Shown here piece by piece: positions 34,364 through 42,151 of a stretch of DNA of 64,000 nt. Below the pieces are notes generated by a model. The model did not search any database. It saw only the letters and a list, made by a program, of their open reading frames with translations, and was not told where the DNA came from. The stretch is from Goodfellowiella coeruleoviolacea (GTDB lineage Bacteria > Actinomycetota > Actinomycetes > Mycobacteriales > Pseudonocardiaceae). Positions within the stretch are counted from its first letter, which is position 1, and every line of letters begins with the position of its first letter. The stretch is from NCBI RefSeq assembly GCF_024171785.1, contig NZ_JAMTCK010000004.1, positions 124,001 to 188,000 on the forward strand, written 5' to 3'. Both the position numbers and the translations under genes were made by a program.

Positions 34364-35131
34364 TCAGTCCGCGCCAGGGCGCGGGGCGGCGGCGTCCCCG
34401 CTCCCGCCGCCGTCGGTCGAGCCCGCCGCCTGCCGAGGGGCCGCCGCCGCGCGCAGTTCCACGCAGCACTCGCCGGCCCGCGGCGCCAGCACCGCCCGCA
34501 CGGTGGCGGCGCGCAGCCCGGTGAGCACACCGGACAGGAACGCGTGGTTGATGCCGCACACCAGGTCGGGCGCGCTGGCCGCCAACGGGTGGAACGGGCA
34601 GTTGCGCAGTCGCACGCAGGTCGGCGACTGCCTGGCGGGCTCGAAGCCGTGCCTGGCCAGCACACCCTCGGCCAGGGTGAGGGCGCGTTCCGCGCCGAGC
34701 CGGCCCGGCCGGGCGCGGTCGCGTTCGGCGCCGCCCAGTTCCGCACCGCGCTCACCGGCCACCCGCACGGCGGCCTGGCGGGCGTTCTCGTCACCTGCCT
34801 CGGTGAGCACCGCGCCGAGGAGGATGTCGGCCAGCAGCTCGTGCCGGCGCTCCGGGATGCTCACCCGGATGTCGGTGTCGGCCGGCTCGTAGACCTTGGG
34901 CGCGCGCCCGACCCGGCGGATGCCGCCGGCCGGCTCGTAGCGCGCCCGCAGCAGGCCCGCGTCGACCAGCTTGTCCAGGTGGAACGCGGCCAGCTTGCGG
35001 GAGATGCCCACCGACGCGGCGGCCTCGTCCCGGGTCACCGGCCGGTGGGCCTGCCGGATGAACCGGTACATCCCGCGCCGCAGCGGGTCGTCCAGCGCGG
35101 CCACGGCACTGATCGCCGGATCCGTCGTCAC
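34364..35131 (-). CDS. Helix-turn-helix regulator with cysteine cluster (COG2345/SufR-like)
   Basis: A 255-residue regulator. An N-terminal ArsR-type winged helix (DPLRRGMYRFIRQAHRPVTRDEAAASVGISRKLAAFHLDKLVDAGLL) with a wing (RVGRAPKVYEP) is followed by a helical dimerisation region. A C-terminal Cys-rich block reads PTCVRLRNCPFHPLA, DLVCGINHAFLSGVL and AGECCVEL. In the related SufR/COG2345 family equivalent cysteines hold an Fe-S cluster that controls DNA binding. GTG at 35131 is the only workable start; the ATG at 35142 runs into a stop. It is divergent from folE, which it may regulate. The last ~25 residues are low-complexity. Confidence 0.82.
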   Translation of the reverse strand: MTTDPAISAVAALDDPLRRGMYRFIRQAHRPVTRDEAAASVGISRKLAAFHLDKLVDAGLLRARYEPAGGIRRVGRAPKVYEPADTDIRVSIPERRHELLADILLGAVLTEAGDENARQAAVRVAGERGAELGGAERDRARPGRLGAERALTLAEGVLARHGFEPARQSPTCVRLRNCPFHPLAASAPDLVCGINHAFLSGVLTGLRAATVRAVLAPRAGECCVELRAAAAPRQAAGSTDGGGSGDAAAPRPGAD

Positions 35132-35263
35132 CAGGGCACCATATCGCCCACCCGTCTTTCCGCAATGTGGCGAACAACCGATTCCGCCAGCCGTCCTTGA
35201 CCCGGGCCGGGCAATAAGACCAAGATTTGTTGGCGTAATTGCCGGGTGGAGCGGAGGTCGACG

Positions 35264-35941
35264 ATGGCCGGCGGAGGACAGCAGGCGACACCCCGGGTGC
35301 GTGCGGTGCCGGTCACCCGCGAGGAGAGCGGCGCCGCGCCGGCGCGCCCCGCGGCCGCGCTGCGCGTGGTCCACGAACCCGACCACGGCGTTGATCTCGC
35401 CGCCGCCGAGCAGGCCGCCGGCGCGTTCCTGCGCGCCCTCGGCGTGGAACTGGGGTCGGAGAGCCTGGCCGACACGCCGAGGCGGATGGCGCACGCCTAC
35501 GCCGAGCTGTTCACCCCGCGCCCGTTCGACCTGACCACGTTCCCCAACGACGAGGGCTACGACGAACTCGTGCTGGCCAGGAGCATCCCGGTGCGCTCGG
35601 TCTGCGAACACCACCTGCTGCCGTTCGTGGGCGTGGCCCACGTCGGCTACCTGCCCGGCGCGCGCATCCTCGGCCTGTCCAAGCTGGCCAGGATCGTCGA
35701 GCACTTCGCGTGCCGCCCGCAGGTGCAGGAACGCCTGACCAAGCAGGTCGCCGACTGGCTGGCGGACCAGCTGTCCCCCAAGGGCGTCGGCGTGGTGATC
35801 GAGGCCGAGCACACCTGCATGACGCTGCGCGGCGTGCAGGCCGTGGGCGCCAGCACGGTCACCTCCACCCTGCTGGGCACCCTGCGCGAGGACGCCAGGT
35901 CCCGGCAGGAGTTCTTCGCCCTCACCGGCGTCAACGCCTGA
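35264..35941 (+). CDS. folE: GTP cyclohydrolase I
   Basis: A 225-residue FolE, which converts GTP to 7,8-dihydroneopterin triphosphate, the first step toward folate or tetrahydrobiopterin-like cofactors. Zinc ligands are visible: Cys and His in SVCEHHLLPF and Cys in EAEHTCMTLRGV. Other signatures: DTPRRMAHAYAELF, GLSKLARIVEHFA, QERLTKQVADWL. ATG at 35264 has GGAGG at ideal distance. The first ~40 residues form an extension not needed for the fold. It is not in a folate operon here; a second folE in the genome or a special role is possible. It is divergent from a possible Fe-S regulator. Confidence 0.95.
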   Translation: MAGGGQQATPRVRAVPVTREESGAAPARPAAALRVVHEPDHGVDLAAAEQAAGAFLRALGVELGSESLADTPRRMAHAYAELFTPRPFDLTTFPNDEGYDELVLARSIPVRSVCEHHLLPFVGVAHVGYLPGARILGLSKLARIVEHFACRPQVQERLTKQVADWLADQLSPKGVGVVIEAEHTCMTLRGVQAVGASTVTSTLLGTLREDARSRQEFFALTGVNA

Positions 35942-35945
35942 CCGG

Positions 35946-36800
35946 TCAGGCCGAGGCGGTCGGATCCGCGAAGGCCGCCCGGTGCTCGACCGCCCACTCG
36001 CGGAAGGTGCGGGCCGGGTGGCCGGTGATGGTCCCCACCACGTCGGTGATCTCGGCGGGCACGCCGACGTGGCTGGCCGCGGTGTCGAGCAGCACCGCGA
36101 GGACGGGCTCCGGGATGGCCGCCGGCCGCTGGGCCAGCGCCTGGTCGCGGGTGAGTTCGGTGAGCGTGATCGGCCGGCCCAGCACGTCGGCGAGGATGGC
36201 CACCTGGTCGCGCGCGGTGAGCGACTCCGGGCCGGTCAGCGTGAGCGTCTCGCCCTGGTGCGCGCCGGTGGCCAGCACCCGCACGGCCACGTCGGCGATG
36301 TCGGCCGGGTGGATGACGGCCTCGTGCGCGTCGGGGTGGGTCAGCGCCACGGCGGAGCGGGTGCGGATGGACTCGGCCCAGGCCAGGGTGTTGTGGGCCA
36401 GCGCGCCGGGGCGCAGCACGGTGTGGCCGAGGCCGGAGTCGGCCAGCGCGCGCTCCACCCGCAGGTGCAGTCGCGCGATTGGGTTGGTGTCCGCGTCGGG
36501 CGCGGCGCTGAACCCCGAGGACAGCTGGACGACGTGGGCGACGCCGGCGGCGCGGGCGGCGGTGACGAAGTCCTCGACGCCGGAGCGCTGGGTGTAGAGG
36601 AAGACGCCGGTCACCCCGCGCAGGGCGGCGTCCAGGGTCTCGGCCGCGGTGAGGTCCACGCTGACGGACTCGACCCCGGCGGGCAGGTCCAGGGTGGTGG
36701 CGTCCCGGCTGGCGGCGCGCACCGGCAGGCCGGCGTCGACCAGGCCGCGCAGCACGTGCCGGCCGACCTGGCCGCGGGCTCCGGTGACAAGGAAGGTCAT
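35946..36800 (-). CDS. NmrA/SDR-type NAD(P)-binding protein
   Basis: A 284-residue atypical short-chain dehydrogenase of the NmrA/QOR2-like group. It has the nucleotide-binding start FLVTGARGQVGRHVLRGLVDAG, then VRAASRD, GVTGVFLYTQRSG, HVVQLSSGFSA and the late segment LTLTGPESLTARDQVAIL. Such proteins act as quinone or NADPH reductases or redox sensors. ATG at 36800 has GGGGAGAA upstream. It is divergent from a MarR gene; two short palindromes near its promoter and a long MarR-type dyad make it the likely MarR target. Confidence 0.88.
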   Translation of the reverse strand: MTFLVTGARGQVGRHVLRGLVDAGLPVRAASRDATTLDLPAGVESVSVDLTAAETLDAALRGVTGVFLYTQRSGVEDFVTAARAAGVAHVVQLSSGFSAAPDADTNPIARLHLRVERALADSGLGHTVLRPGALAHNTLAWAESIRTRSAVALTHPDAHEAVIHPADIADVAVRVLATGAHQGETLTLTGPESLTARDQVAILADVLGRPITLTELTRDQALAQRPAAIPEPVLAVLLDTAASHVGVPAEITDVVGTITGHPARTFREWAVEHRAAFADPTASA

Positions 36801-36837
36801 GGGCGTGTTCTCCCCGGGGTGGCGGTGGGCATCGAAC

Positions 36838-36864
36838 GTCCACAGTGGATAGTCCACGGTGGAC
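36838..36864. promoter_or_regulatory. Tandem short palindromes upstream of the NmrA gene
   Basis: TCCAC-A-GTGGA (36839-36849) and GTCCAC-G-GTGGAC (36852-36864), centred 14 bases apart, lie 40-65 bases upstream of the NmrA ATG. They may bind a regulator. They also resemble the recurrent GTCC...GTGGAC word found throughout the window. Confidence 0.4.
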
Positions 36865-36916
36865 GGTGAGGAGCGCGGCGGGTCGCGGTCACTACGATCG
36901 GCGCCGCGGAAGTGAG

Positions 36917-36937
36917 GTTTAGCTTTGAAAGCAAAAC
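36917..36937. promoter_or_regulatory. MarR-type operator
   Basis: Arms GTTTAGCTTT and AAAGCAAAAC around a central G: ten-base arms with one mismatch, in an AT-rich patch just upstream of the marR-type gene. Size and symmetry are typical for a MarR dimer. It can repress the MarR gene itself and, through the shared 155-base gap, the divergent NmrA gene. Confidence 0.7.
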
Positions 36938-36955
36938 TACTTTGGAGTCATAGCT

Positions 36956-37456
36956 ATGTCAACGGGTGAGCGGTCCCACGCGGACGCGGCCGACGCGGCG
37001 GGGCTGAGCGTGGACGAGGGCATCCGCACGCTGCTGCTGCTCATGCCGCGCGTGGTGGGGCGGGTCAAGCGGCTGCCCGTGCCGGAACAGCTCCGGTCGT
37101 TCTCCCTGGCCCCGCGCCACCTCTCGCTGCTCTCCTACCTGCTGTTCGACGGCCCGATGACGGTCAACGAGCTGGCCGCCCGGCTGGAGGTGGTGCCGGC
37201 GACCGCCAGCCTGATGATCGGCGAGCTGAGCCGCCAGGGCGTGCTGGACCGGCGGGAGGACCCGGCCGACCGGCGCCGCACCATCGTCAGCGTGGCCGAG
37301 CGGCACCGGGCCGCGGTGGACGCCTGGCTGTCCAGGGGCGCCCGGGCGTGGCGGGTGGCGCTGGAACCGCTCACGCCCGAGCAGCGGCGGCTGTTCGTCG
37401 ACACCCTGCTCACCTACGAGCGGGAGGCCCTGGCCGAGGACGCCGCCCAGGGCTGA
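36956..37456 (+). CDS. MarR family transcriptional regulator
   Basis: A 166-residue MarR protein. The winged helix is GPMTVNELAARLEVVPATASLMIGELSRQGVLDRREDPADRRRTIVSV, with the family's D-R-R wing motif. Flanking helices provide dimerisation. ATG at 36956 has GGAG 10 bases upstream. It is divergent from the NmrA-type reductase gene with a strong dyad between them, a frequent pattern for phenolic- or quinone-responsive MarR pairs. The ligand is unknown. Confidence 0.92.
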   Translation: MSTGERSHADAADAAGLSVDEGIRTLLLLMPRVVGRVKRLPVPEQLRSFSLAPRHLSLLSYLLFDGPMTVNELAARLEVVPATASLMIGELSRQGVLDRREDPADRRRTIVSVAERHRAAVDAWLSRGARAWRVALEPLTPEQRRLFVDTLLTYEREALAEDAAQG

Positions 37457-37495
37457 CCGCGGCATCCGGAGCGGCCTCGGTTTGTCCCGCCGGAA

Positions 37496-37538
37496 AACTC
37501 CGTATAACGTTCGGAGTTGAGCCGATCGTGTTCGGAGT
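37496..37538 (+). promoter_or_regulatory. Promoter with three CGGAGTT half-sites
   Basis: AACTCCG (37496-37502) and CGGAGTT (37512-37518) form an inverted repeat enclosing TATAAC, a likely -10 box at 37503-37508. A third CGGAGTT lies at 37532-37538, 20 bases on, in direct orientation. The arrangement suggests a repressor covering the promoter of the YqeB-like gene. Confidence 0.5.
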
Positions 37539-37554
37539 TTCCTGTGGGGGAGTC

Positions 37555-38283
37555 GTGCGCAACCAGGACTCGTCAGGGTGGGAGTCCACGCCGTCGACCG
37601 CGGCGACGCGGACGGAGCAGCTCGTGGTCGCCGAGCCGATGTGGTCCCACCTGCTGCTGTGGCTGGGGTTCCCGCTGCTCGGCGCGGTGGCTGGCGGCCT
37701 GCTCGCGCTGATCGCAGACTGGGTCGCCGGCCTGGAGTGGGCGCCCATGCAGGGGCTGTTCAAGCTGGTCGCGTCCATCCCCGACCCCTACGGCCAGTTC
37801 GGCGGCGCCGCGCTCGGCGTGCTCGCCGGCCTGGTGCTGGGCGCCATCGGCAGCAACGAGGCGCTGACCGTGACCGTGGACGCCCACCAGGTCGGGCTGA
37901 CCCGGGGCAAGGCCACCCGGACCGTGGACCGCGCCCGGGTGAGCGCGGTCTTCCTCGACGGCAAGGACCTCACCCTGCTCGGCCCGGACACCGCGCCGCT
38001 GGCCAGGGAGCGCTGCGAACTGAACCAGGGGCAGCTGCGCCACGCGTTCACCACGCACGGCTACCCGTGGCTGGACGGCGGTGACCCGCACCGCGACGAC
38101 TACCGGCGCTGGATCGAGGACACCCCCGACCTGCCGGCCGGCGCCAACTCCCTGCTGCGCGCCCGGGGCAAGGCCCTGGGCTCGGACCCGGCCGAAGCCG
38201 CCGACCTCGCCGCCGAACTGGGCAAGCTCGGGGTCGCCGTGCGCGAGGAGGGCAAGCGCCAGTACTGGCGCCTGGTCCGCTGA
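37555..38283 (+). CDS. YqeB-like membrane protein
   Basis: About 242 residues from GTG 37555, which has GGGGGAG close upstream; GTG 37528 is possible. Two N-terminal membrane helices (LLLWLGFPLLGAVAGGLLALIADWV and FGGAALGVLAGLVLGAIGS) precede a cytoplasmic domain with VTVDAHQVGLTRGKATRTVDRARVSAVFLDGKDLTLLG, which is PH/SHOCT-like in feel, and a helical C-terminus (DPAEAADLAAELGKLGVAVREEGKRQYWRL). This matches the layout of YqeB-family proteins, whose function is unknown. It is monocistronic with a dedicated operator-like promoter. Confidence 0.65.
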   Translation: MRNQDSSGWESTPSTAATRTEQLVVAEPMWSHLLLWLGFPLLGAVAGGLLALIADWVAGLEWAPMQGLFKLVASIPDPYGQFGGAALGVLAGLVLGAIGSNEALTVTVDAHQVGLTRGKATRTVDRARVSAVFLDGKDLTLLGPDTAPLARERCELNQGQLRHAFTTHGYPWLDGGDPHRDDYRRWIEDTPDLPAGANSLLRARGKALGSDPAEAADLAAELGKLGVAVREEGKRQYWRLVR

Positions 38284-38292
38284 CCGCCACCA

Positions 38293-38340
38293 GGCGGGAG
38301 CGCCACCGCCAGGCGGGAACGCCACCGCCAGGCGGGAGCG
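38293..38340. repeat. 19-bp tandem repeat between convergent genes
   Basis: Two and a half copies of GGCGGGAGCGCCACCGCCA (38293-38311, 38312-38330, 38331-38340; one base differs in copy 2). A small CCCCG/CGGGG hairpin at 38351-38366 follows and may act as terminator for the YqeB-like and TetR genes. Confidence 0.8.
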
Positions 38341-38411
38341 TTATCCACGCCCCCGAGAAGCCGGGGCGGACCGGCTGGCGGAGCCGGGCCAGAGCCCTGG
38401 TTGACACCCCG

Positions 38412-39176
38412 TCAGCGCGCGGCCCGCTCGGCGATGAACGCCTCGACACCGTCCAGCATCCGCCGCAGCCCGAACTCGAAGGTGGACTCGGCGGTGGGAA
38501 ACGCGTCCGCCCTGGCCACCCGCAGCAGCATCGGATACCGGCTGAAGTCGACGTACTTCACCAGGTGCGGCTCGTAGGCCGCGTCCCACGCCGCGTCGCT
38601 GACACCGGTGCGCGCCTCGATCTCACTGGCGTCCACGGCCTGCCTGGCCAGGCCCCGCACGTAGCCGTCCACGCTGCCGACCACGGCGGCCATGTCGTGC
38701 TCGGACAGCCCGGTGTCGGCCAGCACCCGCAGCGCGGAGTCGAACCACGCCAGCTGGTGCGGCCCGGGCGCCAGGCGCATCGACGCCAACTGGATCGTCC
38801 ACGGGTGCCGGCGGAACTCCACCCAGTCCTCCCGCGCCCACGCCTCGAACTGCTCCCGCCACCCGCCGGGCAGGGTGTGCGGCAGCGGACCAACCCCGAC
38901 GATGTGGTCCAGCATCAGCGCGAACAGCTCGGTCTTGCCGGGCACGTAGGTGTACAGCGAGGTGGTGCCCACCCCGAGCTGGGCGGCCACCCGGCGCATG
39001 GACAGCGCCGCCAGCCCCTCGGCGTCGGCCACCTCGACGGCGGCCCGCACCACCTGGTCGAGGGTCAGGCCGCGCCGGGGCCCGCGACTCGGCTGCGGGG
39101 CCGGACCCCACAGCAGGTCAAGGGCACGCGTGGGATCCACGCTGCCCGGGTCGGCCCCAGCGTCCTCGGCTGCCAT
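38412..39176 (-). CDS. TetR family regulator with TetR_C-type ligand domain
   Basis: A 254-residue TetR regulator. An ~38-residue extension precedes the helix-turn-helix (LTLDQVVRAAVEVADAEGLAALSMRRVAAQLGVGTTSLYTYVPGKTELF). The C-terminal domain matches the tetracycline-repressor-like C family (PF02909 type): WREQFEAWAREDWVEFRRHPW, FDSALRVLADTGLSEHDMAAVVGSVDGYVRG, FEFGLRRMLDGVEAFI. Such regulators normally control an adjacent exporter or oxidoreductase, but neither neighbour is an obvious target. ATG at 39176. Confidence 0.9.
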   Translation of the reverse strand: MAAEDAGADPGSVDPTRALDLLWGPAPQPSRGPRRGLTLDQVVRAAVEVADAEGLAALSMRRVAAQLGVGTTSLYTYVPGKTELFALMLDHIVGVGPLPHTLPGGWREQFEAWAREDWVEFRRHPWTIQLASMRLAPGPHQLAWFDSALRVLADTGLSEHDMAAVVGSVDGYVRGLARQAVDASEIEARTGVSDAAWDAAYEPHLVKYVDFSRYPMLLRVARADAFPTAESTFEFGLRRMLDGVEAFIAERAAR

Positions 39177-39221
39177 CCCGCCCCATCCTAGAACCGATGA
39201 TCACCAGCGCCGGGGCCCTGA

Positions 39222-40097
39222 TCAGCCCGGGTGGCCCGGCACGACAGCGGGCGTGCGCTCCGGGCCGTCCGCCCGCCAGCTGGCCAACAACCGCAGCCGC
39301 TCCTGCGTGGCCGACCCCGCCTCGGCCGTGTAGACCACCAGCAGCTGGTCCACGTCGCCCGGGGACGGGAACGTCTCGTAACCCAGGTCCAGTTCGCCGA
39401 CCACCGGGTGGCGGATCAGCTTGCGGCCGTGGGACTTCTCCCTGACGTCGTGCCGCGCCCACAGCCGGCGGAACGTCTCGTCGCGCGCGGACAGCTCACC
39501 GAGCAGCGCGGCCAGCTCCGGGTCGTCGGGGTACCGGCCGGCGTCCAGGTGCAGGTGGGCCACGGTCTCCTCGGCCACCTCGGCCCAGTTCGGGTAGTAC
39601 GCGCGCGCCTCCGGGTGCAGGAACGCGTACCGGGCGGCGTTGCGGTCGGCCGGCGCCATCCGCTCGAAACCCATCACCGCGTCGCCCAGCCGGTTCCACG
39701 CCAGGAAGTCCATCCGCCGGCCGAGCACGAACGCCGGCAGGTCGGTCATCATCTCCAGCACCCGCCGCAACCCCGGCCGGACCACCCGCTGGTCCGGTGC
39801 GGCCGCGCTGCTGCCCGGCCGCACCAGGGCCCGCAGGTGGGCCTGCTCGGTGCGGTCCAGCCGCAACACCCGGCCGATCGCGTCCAGCACCGCGTCCGAC
39901 ACGCTCGGGCTGCGGCCCTGCTCCAGCCGCACGTAGTAGTCGACGCTCACCCCGGCCAACTGGGCCAGCTCCTCCCGGCGCAGCCCGGGCACCCGCCGCC
40001 GCCCATAGCTGGGCAGGCCCAGCTCCTCGGGCCGGATGCGGGCGCGCCGCGCGCGCAGGAACTCGCCGATGGTCTCACCGGTGGGGTGTTGCTCCAT
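39222..40097 (-). CDS. XRE family regulator with MmyB-like ligand-binding domain
   Basis: A 291-residue regulator. The XRE helix-turn-helix is at residues ~10-75 (GEFLRARRARIRPEELGLP, RVPGLRREELAQLAGVSVDYYVRLEQGR-PSVSDAVLDAIGRVL). It is followed by the MmyB-like PAS-type domain (PAFVLGRRMDFLAWNRLGDAVMGFERMAPADRNAARYAFLHPEAR, HHP-region HDVREKSHGRKLIRHPVVGELDLGYETF). In actinomycetes these regulators typically sit opposite the short-chain dehydrogenase they repress, as here. ATG at 40097. Confidence 0.92.
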   Translation of the reverse strand: MEQHPTGETIGEFLRARRARIRPEELGLPSYGRRRVPGLRREELAQLAGVSVDYYVRLEQGRSPSVSDAVLDAIGRVLRLDRTEQAHLRALVRPGSSAAAPDQRVVRPGLRRVLEMMTDLPAFVLGRRMDFLAWNRLGDAVMGFERMAPADRNAARYAFLHPEARAYYPNWAEVAEETVAHLHLDAGRYPDDPELAALLGELSARDETFRRLWARHDVREKSHGRKLIRHPVVGELDLGYETFPSPGDVDQLLVVYTAEAGSATQERLRLLASWRADGPERTPAVVPGHPG

Positions 40098-40198
40098 ACC
40101 GCCGAGTATGACCACCACCTCGGCGCATCCTGGTACTGGCAGACCTGGGGAACGGCCAAGCCCTGGGTGGGCCGCGGGCCGCGCCGCACCCTTGTCCC

Positions 40199-40963
40199 AT
40201 GACTTCCTACGACAGCCTCGCCACCCGCACCGCCGTGGTCACCGGAGCCTCCAGCGGCATCGGCGCCGCCGTCGCCGAACTGCTCGCCGCGTCCGGCGCC
40301 CGGGTGGCCCTGCTGGCCCGCCGGCAGGACCGGCTCACCGAACTGGCCGCGCGGATCACCGCGAACGGCGGCCAGGCCCTGCCGGTCGCGGTGGACGTGA
40401 CCGACGCCGCCGCCGTGGCCGCCGCGGTGCGGCGGGTCCACCAGGAGCACGGCCGGGCCGACCTGGTGGTCAACGCGGCCGGGGTGATGCTGCCCAACCC
40501 GATCCTGGACGGCCGCGACGACGAGTGGCAGCACATGATCGACCTCAACCTGACCGGCGCGCTGCGCGTCATCCGGGGCTTCGCACCCGACCTGGTGGCC
40601 AGCGCCGCCGCCGGCCACCGCGCCGACCTGGTCAACATCTCCTCCATCGGCGCGCACGTGGTGTTCCCCGACTACGCCGTCTACGGCGCGACCAAGGCGG
40701 CGCTCACCCAGCTGTCCGCGGCGCTGCGCGCCGAGTTCGGCCCCCAGGACGTGCGGGTGACCAACATCGAGCCGGGGCTGACCAACACCGAACTCGGCGG
40801 GCACATCGACAACCCGGAGCTGGCCGGCCAACTCGGCCAGATGTTCGACAACCTGGGTGGCCTGGCCGCCGCGGACGTGGCCGACCTGGTCGCCTACGCC
40901 ACCAGCCGGCCGGCCCACGTCAACCTGGGCCAGGTCACCGTGCTGCCCACCCGCCAGGCGTGA
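40199..40963 (+). CDS. Short-chain dehydrogenase/reductase
   Basis: A 254-residue classical SDR. Cofactor motif TGASSGIG (residues ~16-23), ARR after strand 2 favouring NADP(H), NAAG at ~94-97, catalytic Ser in NISSIGA, and YGATK with Tyr and Lys. It probably reduces or oxidises a small ketone or alcohol. ATG at 40199 has no Shine-Dalgarno and may be leaderless. It is divergent from the MmyB-type regulator across a ~100-base gap containing two CCTGG direct repeats 15 bases apart around a TACTGGCAGA segment, a likely operator. Confidence 0.92.
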   Translation: MTSYDSLATRTAVVTGASSGIGAAVAELLAASGARVALLARRQDRLTELAARITANGGQALPVAVDVTDAAAVAAAVRRVHQEHGRADLVVNAAGVMLPNPILDGRDDEWQHMIDLNLTGALRVIRGFAPDLVASAAAGHRADLVNISSIGAHVVFPDYAVYGATKAALTQLSAALRAEFGPQDVRVTNIEPGLTNTELGGHIDNPELAGQLGQMFDNLGGLAAADVADLVAYATSRPAHVNLGQVTVLPTRQA

Positions 40964-40979
40964 GCCGGCGCCGCCACCA

Positions 40980-41354
40980 CTACTGGGCTGGGCCGCCCGC
41001 ACTGCTTCTGGCTTCCGCTTCCGTCCTCCGCAACGCCAGCAACCGCATGTACGTCTCGACGAAGTCGACGAAGTCCTCGTGGCTGAGCAGCAGTTTGTCC
41101 CCTTCCCAGAGATGCTCGACAAGAACGCCGTCCGGAGTTACCTGAGCCAGGGTCTGGTTGCCACTGAAGAAGGGGCGGTTGTCCGCGGCGAGCCGCCCCG
41201 CGTGCCGTGCCTGTTCTGCCCCGCGCGCAAGCAGTTCGGGGCGGGGCTCGGTGTCCGTGATCAGGTCGTAGAGCACCTGCGCCTCGGGATGGGTTCTCGT
41301 GTCGATCTCGATGGTGAGCCTGCCGTCTGGCAGGCGATCGATCCGAGCTTTCAC
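40980..41354 (-). CDS. Putative immunity protein for the adjacent EndoU-like toxin
   Basis: A 124-residue cytosolic protein of unknown family: VKARIDRLPDGRLTIEIDTRTHPEAQVLYDLI-type start, a middle NRPFFSGNQTLAQV, an acidic LVEHLWEGDKLLLSHEDFVDFVETYMRLLA and a variable polar tail. GTG at 41354 overlaps the toxin stop by four bases, with GGGAGG upstream, so the two are translated together. Immunity proteins of polymorphic toxins are typically this size, soluble, and directly downstream. The function is inferred from context only. Codon use is visibly less GC-biased than in neighbours. Confidence 0.55.
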   Translation of the reverse strand: MKARIDRLPDGRLTIEIDTRTHPEAQVLYDLITDTEPRPELLARGAEQARHAGRLAADNRPFFSGNQTLAQVTPDGVLVEHLWEGDKLLLSHEDFVDFVETYMRLLALRRTEAEARSSAGGPAQ

Positions 41355-42151
41355 CGCATCCTCCCGGGCTCGTACATCGGCCAGGCTGTTCCCACATCGT
41401 CGAAGGTCGCTGTCATGGCGTCTTTGCCAGGCAGCACAAAGCCTCGGATGCGCACTCCTCGATAATAGCCTTCCCACAGGCTCCGGCGGGGATTCTGGTT
41501 CTGCGCGGAAGGCGCAGGGCGGCGACGGTCGGCGAACGCGGAGCGAATGGCATGTGCTACCTCTTCCCGGCTCCAGTGGCTCGGGAAAAAGGTGGAGAAC
41601 TCCTTCTCGGCCACCTCTCCATCGGGTAGCGCCTGTCCTACCTTGGCCGCGAAGACGCCGTTGCTGTCGTCTGGTGCCCGATCTTCCAGGAACATGCCTG
41701 GTGGCAGCACCCCGTCCTGGAAATGATGCACCCCTGAGAGGAGCGTTCCTCTCAGATGCCCCTCGAACAGGTGGGTGTCCACCCATTCCCGCAGCGGGTA
41801 CTTGGGCAGCGCGAACGGCGTTGGGGCGGGGACCTCGTCAGGAAGCGGGTACACCGGCCTGCCCGCGAGGGTCATGCCCAGTGCCCTGCCCAACCAGGTC
41901 GCCACGTGCTGCCTGGCCTTCTCGCAGTGCGCGACGAGTCCTGGCATTCGCGCCCGGAGTTCGCCGAACCGGGCGACTGCCAAACCGAAGTCGTTGCGCG
42001 TGCTGCCCGCACCGACAACGACGAGGATTCCCACGATCTCATCGGTGAGGTCGCTGACGTGGTAGACGAGTTGGTCGAGGTGGCCCATGAGATCAACCGC
42101 GTGTTCGCACGCGTCCGCTATCTGTTGAAACGTGGGTGGTTTCCCCGGCAA
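41351..42151 (-). CDS. EndoU-like ribonuclease toxin (compact polymorphic toxin)
   Basis: A 266-residue protein. Residues 1-95 are helical (FQQIADACEHAVDLMGHLDQLV, VGILVV, ARFGELRARMPGLVAHCEKAR) and recall WXG100-like T7SS partner domains. Residues ~120-262 fit the bacterial EndoU nuclease plan: THLFEGH (His127/His132), LSGVHHF (His142/His143), EKEFSTFFPSHWSREEVAHAI (Lys183, then the WS helix), YYRGVRIRGFV and TAWPMY near the end. Two His and one Lys form the known EndoU catalytic set. TTG at 42151 has an AGGGGGG ribosome-binding site 7 bases away. Several A/T-ending codons (an ATA Ile among them) suggest transfer. The linked downstream gene looks like its immunity partner. No secretion signal is seen; ESX export is a guess. 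Confidence 0.6.
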   Translation of the reverse strand: MPGKPPTFQQIADACEHAVDLMGHLDQLVYHVSDLTDEIVGILVVVGAGSTRNDFGLAVARFGELRARMPGLVAHCEKARQHVATWLGRALGMTLAGRPVYPLPDEVPAPTPFALPKYPLREWVDTHLFEGHLRGTLLSGVHHFQDGVLPPGMFLEDRAPDDSNGVFAAKVGQALPDGEVAEKEFSTFFPSHWSREEVAHAIRSAFADRRRPAPSAQNQNPRRSLWEGYYRGVRIRGFVLPGKDAMTATFDDVGTAWPMYEPGRMR

